Source of the DNA: Candidatus Bipolaricaulis sp.
Lineage (GTDB): Bacteria > Bipolaricaulota > Bipolaricaulia > Bipolaricaulales > Bipolaricaulaceae
Direction: 5' to 3'
DNA: 9,813 nt
Assembly (NCBI GenBank): GCA_020062805.1
Contig: JAGUVP010000292.1
Span: forward strand, 1 to 9,813
Shown: piece after piece, positions 1 to 6,825 of the stretch
Numbering within the stretch: the stretch's first letter is position 1
How the letters are laid out: every line of letters starts with the position of its first letter
Notes under the pieces: model-generated
Databases searched by the model: none
Seen by the model: the letters and a program-made list of their open reading frames with translations, nothing else
Told to the model about the DNA's origin: nothing
Translations under genes and position numbers: made by a program

Positions 1-1016
1 ACAGTGGCAGCTCCGGTCGGGCAGATCTGGGCACACGCAGCGCACCCCACGCACTGCCTGGCTACCACCCGTGGATGGACGGTGAGCTGACGGGTGACCC
101 ACCGGGCGAGGAACCGGGGGGCGCGGCCCACGATCTCTCCCGCTTGGATCGGCGGGAGTTTGAACCTGGGCACAGCGACGGATGCGATGGGTACACCTAC
201 AACTTGGATCTCGTCCGAGCTGCTCACACCCAGGCCGAGCCCGGTGGCGTAGCGGGTCGTACCGACCGCAAGGGGTTCAAGCCCGATGATCCGGGACGCT
301 ACGGCATCCACGGCCACCGCGTCCTTGCTGGCGAGGACCACGCCCAGATCGCGGGGGGCGCCGTTGGCGGGGCCGGGTCCCTCCATCGCCACGATCCCGT
401 CCATGATCGTCAGGTGGGGCCGAGCTGCGGCAAAGATGTCCACGAGCACCTGGTTGAACTCGGGCGGGTTCTTGTATTGCCCATGGAATGCAACCCGCAA
501 CCCGCCTGGGATCGTGCCGTACAGGTTCTTCACCGCGCCTGTGAACAGGGTCAGGGAGTGCGTCTTCAGCTTGGGGAGGTTGACGATCACGTCAGCTTCG
601 ACCACCTCGCGGGCGAGGTAGATCTCCTTCAGGACGGCCCCGTTCCACGGAACGCGGACGAACCCCGTTTCGCGCAGGTTGACGAGGCGCACTCCGAGCC
701 GATCGCACACCGTTCGGTGCCCAGAGACCTCGAATCCGTCCGGCGTGGAGGGATGGAGGTCGTCCCCTACCGTGATGTGGGGGGTGATCTCCTTGAGGAA
801 GGTGAGCACCGCCGCTGTGAACGAGGGGTGGGTGATGATCCCTCGCTCAGGGGGAGACGGCGGCGAGAGGTGGTTGACCTTCACGAATACCTTCGCCCGC
901 GGTCGGACGATTGCGGGGAGTCCCCCGATGTCGGCGAGCACAGCCGCGACGGCAGATCGGGTCTCCGACTCGTCGTAGCTGTGAGCTCTCCTTACGGCAA
1001 CCACGGTTTGGTTCAT
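1..1016 (-). CDS. DUF362 family iron-sulfur protein, 3' end cut by window edge
   Basis: About 338 codons are read from ATG at 1016 down to position 1 with no stop, so the C-terminus lies outside the window. The start is backed by GGAGGT about ten bases upstream. DUF362 hallmarks are visible: an early FVKVN strand (about residues 45-49), VGDDLHPS (about 80-87), a VIVNLPKLKTHSLTLFTGAV block (about 141-160) followed by KNLYGTIPGG, and an IMDGIVAMEGPGP block with a following AVAVDAVAS. At the very edge is CVGCAACAQICP, a CxxCxxCxxxCP ferredoxin motif for one 4Fe-4S cluster; a second cluster may follow off the edge. Members are thought to be cytoplasmic redox proteins of unknown substrate. It lies 92 bases downstream of the cyclase gene on the same strand with no clear terminator between them, so co-transcription is likely. 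Family assignment is firm; the biochemical role is unknown. Confidence 0.88.
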   Translation of the reverse strand, partial: MNQTVVAVRRAHSYDESETRSAVAAVLADIGGLPAIVRPRAKVFVKVNHLSPPSPPERGIITHPSFTAAVLTFLKEITPHITVGDDLHPSTPDGFEVSGHRTVCDRLGVRLVNLRETGFVRVPWNGAVLKEIYLAREVVEADVIVNLPKLKTHSLTLFTGAVKNLYGTIPGGLRVAFHGQYKNPPEFNQVLVDIFAAARPHLTIMDGIVAMEGPGPANGAPRDLGVVLASKDAVAVDAVASRIIGLEPLAVGTTRYATGLGLGVSSSDEIQVVGVPIASVAVPRFKLPPIQAGEIVGRAPRFLARWVTRQLTVHPRVVARQCVGCAACAQICPTGAAT

Positions 1017-1108
1017 GTCCAGCAGTACCTCCGGGCAGGGCGTCTGGCTTTGGGCTCGGCAGTGTCCGCCAACTCCGCCTTCGGCACAACGAGTGGCAGG
1101 GGAATCTG

Positions 1109-3403
1109 CTACCCCGTTGGCTTCGGTCGCGAGGAGACGGTTACGGGTTGTTCCCCTTCGGGGAAACCCATCTTCACGAGGTACTCCTGGAACCGCGGGT
1201 CCGAGCGCGCGCTGTCGAACCATGGATGCACCTTGAGAAGGCGTAGCCCAGGATCGCGTGCCTGATAGGATCTTTCGAGCCAGGCCAGGCCTTCGTCGAG
1301 ATGTCCGAGGGCGAAGTGGGCGCTGGCGACCAGGAACGCGTGTCCGAGTCCGGAGCCTTTGTTCTCAAGCGTCTTCAAGTTCTCCTCGGCGGTTGTGGTC
1401 TCGCCCATCCCAGCGTAGGTTACAACCCGGAACGCCTGGATCTCCGTTCGGAGCCGGTCCTTAGGCGCGAGTCTGGCTTCCGCCTGCCGAAACGCTTCCA
1501 AAGCTTGCTCGTACCGCCCGAGGAGGGTGTACACCTCGCCCAGGGTCAGCAAGGGGTCGAATCCTTCAGGGTTGAGGTCGAGTGTGCGGAGAAGCTGGAT
1601 GACCGCTTCCTCGTACTGTCGGGAGAGGGCGAGGGCTCGGCCGTAGGTGTGGTTGACGACTGGGGAATCCGGCTCCATGACGAGGACCTTGTGAAGAGTC
1701 TCCAGGGCCTCGTCGAACCGTCCCAAGCACACGAGGTGCTCCGCGAACGCTCGACGCACCGTGCTGCTATTGGGATCGAGGTCAAGCGCCTTGTTCAACT
1801 CCGCCTCCGCCTCCGCCCACTTTCCTGCGGTCTGCAGCACCGAGGCCAGCGAGAGGTGGCCTTCAACGAAGTCGGCGGCGAGGGCTTGGGCCCGGCGGTG
1901 CTGGTCGAGGGCTTCGCTGAACTGCCCGGACTCCCAGAGGGTGGCGGACAGGGCCATGTTGATGTTCGGAGAGAGGGGGTCGAGCGCCAGGGCGCGCTTC
2001 ATCTCGGCGAGGGCCTCCGATGTTCGGCCGAGGTCGCTCAGCAGGTTCGCGTACCAGTGTCGGGCGGTGGCGTAGTTCGGGTTCTGCTCGATCGCCTTCT
2101 TGAACCGGGCGGCCGCCTTCTCCAGGTCATGTTCGAATAGCCATTCGATGAGAGCTAGAGAAGCGTTCGCCTCGGCGAGATCCTCGTCGAGTTCAAGGGC
2201 CTTGGACGCGGCTTCCTTCGCCTTGGGGAGGGCTTCGTGGAGAGGGAGGTGCCCGCGGCTGGCGAGCACGCTGTAGGAGTCTGCCAGCCCGGCGTAGGCG
2301 AGGGCGTAGTTCGGGTCGGCCGCGATGACGTCCTGGAAGATCTCGATTGCTCGCTTGAGGCCGCTCTCTGATCGCTGATTCCAGAAGTGGCGACCCTTCA
2401 GGTACAGCATGTAAATGTCTACGTCCCGTGCCGCCTTCGCCTGGAGACGTTGTTCCTCGCCCGCGAGGAGCTTCACCTCGAGCATTTCCGCTACCTTCCG
2501 CGCGACCTCGCTCTGGATGTCCAGCACGTCTTCGAGCTTGCGGTCGTACGCTTCTGACCAGATGTGTTCTTCGGTCTGAGCGTCAATGAGCTGGAGGTTG
2601 ATCCGCACCCGGTCGTCCACCTTCCGCACGCTGCCCTCGAGGACCGTCGCCACGCGCAACTCCTGTCCGATCTCCGCGATCGACTTCTGAGTCCCGCGGT
2701 ACTTCATGACGGAGGTCTGGGCGATCACGCGGAGGCCGCGGATCTTGGACAGGGTGAAGATGAGCTCCTCGGTCATCCCATCCGCGAAGAAGGCGTCTCC
2801 AGGCTTTGGGCTGATGTTCGTGAGGGGCAGGACGGCGATTCGCGTGCGGTCCGTCGGCCGTGGCCCTTCGGGTCGCACCCGCGACCACGGGAACACCACG
2901 CAGTACACCTCGGTCGGTACACGGACGTTCTTCAAGGCCCGTTTGCCCATGCTGGCCAGGGGGAGATGGACCTTGTTCCACACGTGGTCGTACACCTGGG
3001 CGGAGATGCAAGCTCCCTCGGGCTCGGCGAGGGGGGCGATGCGCGAGGTGACGTTCACACCGTCACCGAACAGGTCGCCTTGGCGATGCACAACGTCCCC
3101 GACATGGACCCCGATCCGGATCCGGATGCGTCGCTCAGAAGGCTGAGCGGCGTTGCGCTCGTGAAGGGTCTCCTGGATCGCGATCGCACACCGGGTCGCC
3201 TGGAGGGCGCTGGGAAACTCGACGAGAAACCCATCACCCATCGCCTTGACTACCCGCCCGCCATGCGAAGCGAAGAGCGGGCGGAGAAGCGCGTCGTGTT
3301 CCTCCAGGAGTTTTAGCGACAGGTCCTCGTTCGTTTGGCCGAGGAGGGTGTACCCGACGATGTCGGTGATCAGGATCGCGCTCAGCCGACGTTCCTCGTC
3401 CAT
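1109..3403 (-). CDS. Class III adenylate/guanylate cyclase fused to TolB-like domain and TPR repeats
   Basis: This 764-residue protein would make cAMP (less likely cGMP) and carry a protein-interaction array. The cyclase domain covers about residues 5-172. It shows both metal-binding aspartates (D14 in ITDIVGY, D57 in KAMGDGF), the base-selecting pair K53 and D110 (GDLFG), and the transition-state residues N117 and R121 (VNVTSR). By family rules this set predicts an active adenylate cyclase. Residues about 186-325 form a TolB/CadC-type domain (RIAVLPLTN, FADGMTEELI, VLEGSVRK). From about residue 332 to the end there are roughly ten TPR-like repeats, closing with LKVHPWFDSARSDPRF. No membrane segment or signal peptide is seen, so it should be cytosolic. 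ATG at 3403 is chosen over the in-frame ATG at 3433: AGGAGGAGGGG precedes 3403, while the 3433 ATG overlaps a TATAAT box. Similar cyclase/TolB-like/TPR fusions are widespread; their signals are mostly unknown. Confidence 0.92.
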   Translation of the reverse strand: MDEERRLSAILITDIVGYTLLGQTNEDLSLKLLEEHDALLRPLFASHGGRVVKAMGDGFLVEFPSALQATRCAIAIQETLHERNAAQPSERRIRIRIGVHVGDVVHRQGDLFGDGVNVTSRIAPLAEPEGACISAQVYDHVWNKVHLPLASMGKRALKNVRVPTEVYCVVFPWSRVRPEGPRPTDRTRIAVLPLTNISPKPGDAFFADGMTEELIFTLSKIRGLRVIAQTSVMKYRGTQKSIAEIGQELRVATVLEGSVRKVDDRVRINLQLIDAQTEEHIWSEAYDRKLEDVLDIQSEVARKVAEMLEVKLLAGEEQRLQAKAARDVDIYMLYLKGRHFWNQRSESGLKRAIEIFQDVIAADPNYALAYAGLADSYSVLASRGHLPLHEALPKAKEAASKALELDEDLAEANASLALIEWLFEHDLEKAAARFKKAIEQNPNYATARHWYANLLSDLGRTSEALAEMKRALALDPLSPNINMALSATLWESGQFSEALDQHRRAQALAADFVEGHLSLASVLQTAGKWAEAEAELNKALDLDPNSSTVRRAFAEHLVCLGRFDEALETLHKVLVMEPDSPVVNHTYGRALALSRQYEEAVIQLLRTLDLNPEGFDPLLTLGEVYTLLGRYEQALEAFRQAEARLAPKDRLRTEIQAFRVVTYAGMGETTTAEENLKTLENKGSGLGHAFLVASAHFALGHLDEGLAWLERSYQARDPGLRLLKVHPWFDSARSDPRFQEYLVKMGFPEGEQPVTVSSRPKPTG

Positions 3404-3431
3404 GGCCGTCCCCTCCTCCTCTGTCGGTCGC

Positions 3432-3437
3432 ATTATA
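3432..3437 (-). promoter_or_regulatory. -10 box of the cyclase gene promoter
   Basis: The minus strand reads TATAAT exactly, a perfect sigma-70 -10 hexamer in otherwise GC-rich DNA. Initiation would fall near 3425, giving a leader of about 22 bases that still contains the AGGAGG before the ATG at 3403. No good TTGACA-like -35 is visible 16-18 bases upstream, so the promoter may need an activator or another sigma factor. Confidence 0.5.
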
Positions 3438-3508
3438 CCGGGCCGTTGCAGCCTTCTGTTCTTTCACGCCTTCGCGGGGATCGGCGCTCCTCCTTGGCCT
3501 GACCAGGT

Positions 3509-3514
3509 TACAAT
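3509..3514 (+). promoter_or_regulatory. Possible -10 box of the ABC exporter operon
   Basis: TACAAT matches the -10 consensus at five of six positions and lies 48 bases before the GTG start of the ATPase gene, inside the divergent intergenic region. No convincing -35 hexamer is found at normal spacing (the bases there read about GCTCCT). It is a weak call, resting on position and hexamer match only. Confidence 0.28.
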
Positions 3515-3562
3515 CCGCACCGATCCGCCTCTGCTCGGGGGTGATGGCCAAAGGGGGTGTAG

Positions 3563-4483
3563 GTGTCGAACGGGCAACAGCTGCTGCTCGCGGTACGGGA
3601 TCTGAGGAAGAGCTACGGTGGCGTCCAAGCTGTGGATGGGGTTTCGTTTTCTGTTCCCGCCGGTACCGTGTTCACCCTTCTTGGCCCGAACGGGGCGGGC
3701 AAGACGACGACCCTGGAGATCCTCGAGGGGATTCGCGACGCGGACTCCGGCGAGATCGAGATGTTCGGGACCCGGGTGCGTCGGGTGACGGCGGTTTCGA
3801 AGGGCCGGATGGGAGTTCTCCTTCAGGAGGGGGGGTTCGAGCCCTACCTCAAGGTGCGGGAGGTCCTCCACCTGTTCGCGTCGTTTTTCGATCGGCCCCG
3901 CCCGGTGACCGAAGTCCTGGCCGAGGTCTCGCTCGAGGATAAGGCAGGGGCTTTGGTTCGGCACCTCTCCGGCGGGCAGAAGCAGCGTCTCGCCCTCGGT
4001 GCGGCCCTCATCAACGACCCGGATCTTGTGTTCCTCGACGAGCCGACCACCGGGCTTGATCCCCAGGCCCGCCGCAACATCTGGGCGATCATCGAGCGGC
4101 TGAAGGGAGAGGGGAAAACGATTGTTCTCACCACCCACTACATGGAAGAAGCGGAAGCCCTCTCGGACGAGGTGTGCATCATGGACCACGGGCGCGTGAT
4201 CGCCGACGGCACGCCGCGCGAGCTCACTGCGCAGCTGAGCCAGGACACATGGATTGAGTTCGACGCTCCCGATCTGGCGCCCGGGGCGTGGGCAGGTCTT
4301 GCGGGCGAGATTCAGCGTGACGGAGCGACAGCGACCCTGAAGACCTCCGACCTCGTGGGGGCGCTGGACGCGCTGCTGCGGTGGTCTCGCGAGAAGCAGG
4401 TTCCGTTGAGGAACATGGTCGTACGCCAACCGAACCTGGAGGATGTGTTCCTTTCTCTCACCGGGCGGAGGCTCCGCGAGTGA
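3563..4483 (+). CDS. ABC-2 type exporter, ATP-binding protein
   Basis: This 306-residue nucleotide-binding subunit hydrolyses ATP to drive the two permeases encoded next. All ABC motifs are present: Walker A GPNGAGKT (41-48), Q-loop Q88 in LLQEGG, signature LSGGQ (135-139), Walker B DLVFLDE (154-160) with catalytic E160, D-loop GLD (164-166) and switch H192 in LTTHYMEEAE. About 80 residues follow the ATPase core, as is usual in the CcmA/NatA/drug-export group (DrrA-like C-terminal extension). The start is GTG at 3563, preceded by a GGGGGTG stretch about five bases away. The gene ends in a GTGA overlap with the first permease, which implies translational coupling. Family and role in an ABC-2 exporter are secure; the substrate (drug, lipid, ion or polysaccharide) cannot be read from the sequence. 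Confidence 0.95.
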   Translation: MSNGQQLLLAVRDLRKSYGGVQAVDGVSFSVPAGTVFTLLGPNGAGKTTTLEILEGIRDADSGEIEMFGTRVRRVTAVSKGRMGVLLQEGGFEPYLKVREVLHLFASFFDRPRPVTEVLAEVSLEDKAGALVRHLSGGQKQRLALGAALINDPDLVFLDEPTTGLDPQARRNIWAIIERLKGEGKTIVLTTHYMEEAEALSDEVCIMDHGRVIADGTPRELTAQLSQDTWIEFDAPDLAPGAWAGLAGEIQRDGATATLKTSDLVGALDALLRWSREKQVPLRNMVVRQPNLEDVFLSLTGRRLRE

Positions 4484-5676
4484 GAAGGGTCTTCCGATTG
4501 GCCTGGGTTTCACTCGTCACTGCCCTGCGGGAGCGAGAGACCCTGTTCTGGTTCGTCGTGTTCCCGCTTCTTCTCCTGTCTCTGCTGGCGCTCGTGTTTG
4601 GGCAGCTGGGGCAGGAGGGGAAGATGAACTTCACCGTGGCGCTCGTGAACGCGGACCGGGAGACTGGTGGATTCGCGTTCGTCGTGGAGGAGGTGTTTGT
4701 CTCGCTCTCTGTCCCTCCCCAACCGGGCCAGGAACCCCTTCTCACCCTGCGTCAGCCTCCCGTGGGGGAGGACCAGGAGCGGTTCGTGGCTCGGGAACAG
4801 GAGACCGTTCGGCTCGGGGGTCTCGCAGCGCTGATCGTGATCCCGCCTGGGTTCAGCGATGCCGCGATGGCGGCGATGACGGGATCCGGCTCCCCAGCCG
4901 CACTTCAGGTGTACTTCAACGGTACGAACGCCGCCTCAAGAATGGTGGTGGATGTCGTGGAGAGGGTGCTGGCGCGCTTGAACCGGGACCTCCTCACCCT
5001 GGGTGGTCTCTACCAGCCAGACGCCGCGATGGCGGTCCGCACGGAATGGGTCGGGGAGGCCGGCGCTCCGGTGGCGTACGTGGACTTCCTCCTTCCCGGG
5101 ATCGTCCTCATGGCGTTCTTCGTGGGCGGGCTGTTCAGCGTGTCGGGGGCGATCCTCTTCTCACGTGACCTGAAGATCCTTCGCCGGTACTGGGTTACGC
5201 CGCTCCGCGTTCCGCAGTACCTGGCCGGCTTTGCGTTGGGGTATCTCGCGATGTGCGTCCTCCAGTTCACCCTCCTCGTCCTCGTCGGCCGGGTGGGGTT
5301 CGGGGCCACGGTCACGTTTGCCCAGCCTCTGGCCGTTCTCTACCTTGTTCTGGCTGCGATCACGTTCCTCGCGTTCGGGTTCCTCATTGCCTCGCTCGCC
5401 AAGACGGCCCAATCGGGGATGGCCATCGCCAACCTCGTCAACATGCCGATCATGTTCTTGAGCGGTCTGTTCTTCCCTGTGGCGGACTTGCCGCTCTTTC
5501 TGCGGGTCATCCTCTACCTCAACCCGTTGAGCTACCTCGCGGAGGGGCTCCGCTTCTCCCTCGGAACGGGGCAGGTCACCCTTCCTCTCCCCCTGACGTT
5601 TCTCGTACCCCTCGGCTGGACAGGTTTTTCCGCCGCTGTGGCCGCGCGGCGCCTGCGGTGGGACGTGGCCCGATGA
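4480..5676 (+). CDS. ABC-2 type permease, subunit 1
   Basis: This 398-residue integral membrane protein has one N-terminal membrane segment (about 22-42), a large domain of about 160 residues probably outside the cytoplasm, and five further hydrophobic segments (about 202-225, 247-270, 284-306, 315-335, 370-390). That is the usual ABC-2 topology. The C-terminal block MFLSGLFFPVADLPLFLR and NPLSYLAEGLRF is typical of the family and recurs in altered form in the next gene. The reading frame stays open upstream to 4381, but GTG at 4480 is the best start: it overlaps the ATPase stop as GTGA and has GGCGGAGG about eight bases before it, and the upstream in-frame residues look like a shadow of the ATPase gene. 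It likely forms the transport channel as a heterodimer with subunit 2. Substrate unknown. Confidence 0.92.
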   Translation: MRRVFRLAWVSLVTALRERETLFWFVVFPLLLLSLLALVFGQLGQEGKMNFTVALVNADRETGGFAFVVEEVFVSLSVPPQPGQEPLLTLRQPPVGEDQERFVAREQETVRLGGLAALIVIPPGFSDAAMAAMTGSGSPAALQVYFNGTNAASRMVVDVVERVLARLNRDLLTLGGLYQPDAAMAVRTEWVGEAGAPVAYVDFLLPGIVLMAFFVGGLFSVSGAILFSRDLKILRRYWVTPLRVPQYLAGFALGYLAMCVLQFTLLVLVGRVGFGATVTFAQPLAVLYLVLAAITFLAFGFLIASLAKTAQSGMAIANLVNMPIMFLSGLFFPVADLPLFLRVILYLNPLSYLAEGLRFSLGTGQVTLPLPLTFLVPLGWTGFSAAVAARRLRWDVAR

Positions 5677-6740
5677 AGGCGTTCGGGGAGCTTCTTAGGA
5701 CGCAGACCGTCGTATTCCTGAGGGACAAGATCGCGCTGTTCTTCACTTTGTTCTTCCCGGTTGTGTTCATCCTCATCTTTGGGTTCGTGTGGGGAGGGGT
5801 CGAAGGCCCGGAGAAGGTTACGCTGGGCCTCCTTCTGGTCGGGGAACGTGATGCAGTGCTCGATGAGGTTCTCGCCTCCCAGAACACGGTGACGGTGCGC
5901 CGGTATGAGGATCGCGCCCCACTCGAGGCCGACATCGCGAAGCGAGTGCTTGGCCTGGGGTTGGTGTGGGACGGGGAAGTCCTCCTTTTCCTCCAGGATC
6001 CGACCCGGGTTCAGGAGGCGTACGCGTTGGCCGAGGTGGCGCAGGGGATCACGGCGGAGATGGACCTGCGCCGGCAGGGGTTGGCCCCTGTGGTCCGGGT
6101 GGACCGGGCGAACGTCGGGCGAGCATTGGGCAGTGGCTGGTTCAGCATGGTCGTGCCGGGGATCATGGCGTTCTCGGTTCTCATGTCCGGGCTCCTCGCC
6201 GTGTCGGGACGGATCACCCAGATGAAGGAGCGGAGGCTTCTCGATCGCCTCCTCGTGACTCCGATGTCCCCCACCGCCCTGCTCGCCGCCATCGCCGGCG
6301 TGAGGCTCGTGGCCGGGTTTCTCTCCACATCGGTCACACTGGGCCTTGCCGTGATCCTGTTCCGGGTTCAGTTCGACGTCAACTGGGCACTGTACGCCCT
6401 GTTCGTCATCGCAGCCACTTTGGGTTCGATGGGCCTCGGCACGCTGATCGCTCTCCTCGTGCGGCGCCCGAGCAGCGCGAGCACCGTGGCGAGCATTGTC
6501 GCCCAGATCATGCTCTTCCTCGCCGGCGTGTACTTTCCGATCGAGTTTCTGCCTGCGTTCCTGCGGAACCTCAGCCGGGCGTTCCCCCTTACGTACATGG
6601 CGGAAGGAATGAGGTTCGTGACCGGCGTAGCGGACCTGTCTCTCGCGAGGTTCACTCTCATCACGGCGGGGCTGCTTGTCGTGGGGCTCGGCCTGTTCCC
6701 CGTCCTCAGTCGTTATGTGGTCAGCGTCGGACGCCGCTAA
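5673..6740 (+). CDS. ABC-2 type permease, subunit 2
   Basis: This 355-residue membrane protein is paralogous to the preceding permease. It has a membrane segment at about 19-41, an extracytoplasmic loop of about 110 residues, then hydrophobic segments at about 156-178, 200-229, 238-262, 270-292 and 326-346. FLAGVYFPIEFLPAFLR and FPLTYMAEGMRF match the subunit 1 blocks FLSGLFFPVADLPLFLR and NPLSYLAEGLRF, and RRLLDRLLVTPMSP is the usual cytoplasmic coupling region of ABC-2 permeases. The start is ATG at 5673, which overlaps the previous stop as ATGA; the open frame upstream to 5253 is a shadow of subunit 1. With the ATPase it completes a three-gene exporter with two different membrane subunits. 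It is followed by a likely terminator. Confidence 0.92.
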   Translation: MKAFGELLRTQTVVFLRDKIALFFTLFFPVVFILIFGFVWGGVEGPEKVTLGLLLVGERDAVLDEVLASQNTVTVRRYEDRAPLEADIAKRVLGLGLVWDGEVLLFLQDPTRVQEAYALAEVAQGITAEMDLRRQGLAPVVRVDRANVGRALGSGWFSMVVPGIMAFSVLMSGLLAVSGRITQMKERRLLDRLLVTPMSPTALLAAIAGVRLVAGFLSTSVTLGLAVILFRVQFDVNWALYALFVIAATLGSMGLGTLIALLVRRPSSASTVASIVAQIMLFLAGVYFPIEFLPAFLRNLSRAFPLTYMAEGMRFVTGVADLSLARFTLITAGLLVVGLGLFPVLSRYVVSVGRR

Positions 6741-6768
6741 GCACGCTGAACCGCGTAGCAGGTGCTGA

Positions 6769-6810
6769 AGAAGCGACCGACCCGGGCGCGGCGGCGCGGG
6801 TCGGTCTTCT
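6769..6810. terminator. Probable bidirectional intrinsic terminator
   Basis: A perfect 9-bp stem (ACCGACCCG at 6776-6784, CGGGTCGGT at 6797-6805) encloses a 12-base GC-rich loop. AGAAG on the left and CTTCT on the right extend the symmetry after a 2-base bulge. It lies between convergent genes, 28 bases past the permease stop and about 16 bases past the stop of the opposing propeller gene. Each strand has a short pyrimidine tail (CTTCTGCT on plus, CTTCTTC on minus) rather than a true U-run, so efficiency is uncertain. Confidence 0.62.
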
Positions 6811-6825
6811 GCTCCCTACGAAGAT

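Noticed and set aside
1017..1108. A possible hairpin terminator between the cyclase and DUF362 genes
   Set aside because: Only short, imperfect GC complementarity is seen and no U-run follows, so it gives no reason to split the operon.
75..1265. A 396-codon plus-strand frame across the left end
   Set aside because: It is antisense to the DUF362 gene, whose conserved motifs and ferredoxin cysteines are clear on the minus strand. The plus product looks like a low-complexity shadow.
1301..2140. A 279-codon plus-strand frame opposite the TPR region
   Set aside because: It is a mirror of the TPR coding sequence and has no domain features or convincing ribosome binding site.
3464..4513. A 349-codon open frame on the minus strand opposite the ABC ATPase gene
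   Set aside because: The plus strand here is an unambiguous ABC ATPase with every motif intact. The antisense product is rich in R, P and L with no recognisable domain, and long antisense frames are expected in GC-rich genes.
5253..5672. An upstream extension of permease 2 within its open frame
   Set aside because: The extension overlaps conserved permease 1 coding sequence. The ATGA overlap at 5673 gives a start with a normal ABC-2 N-terminus.
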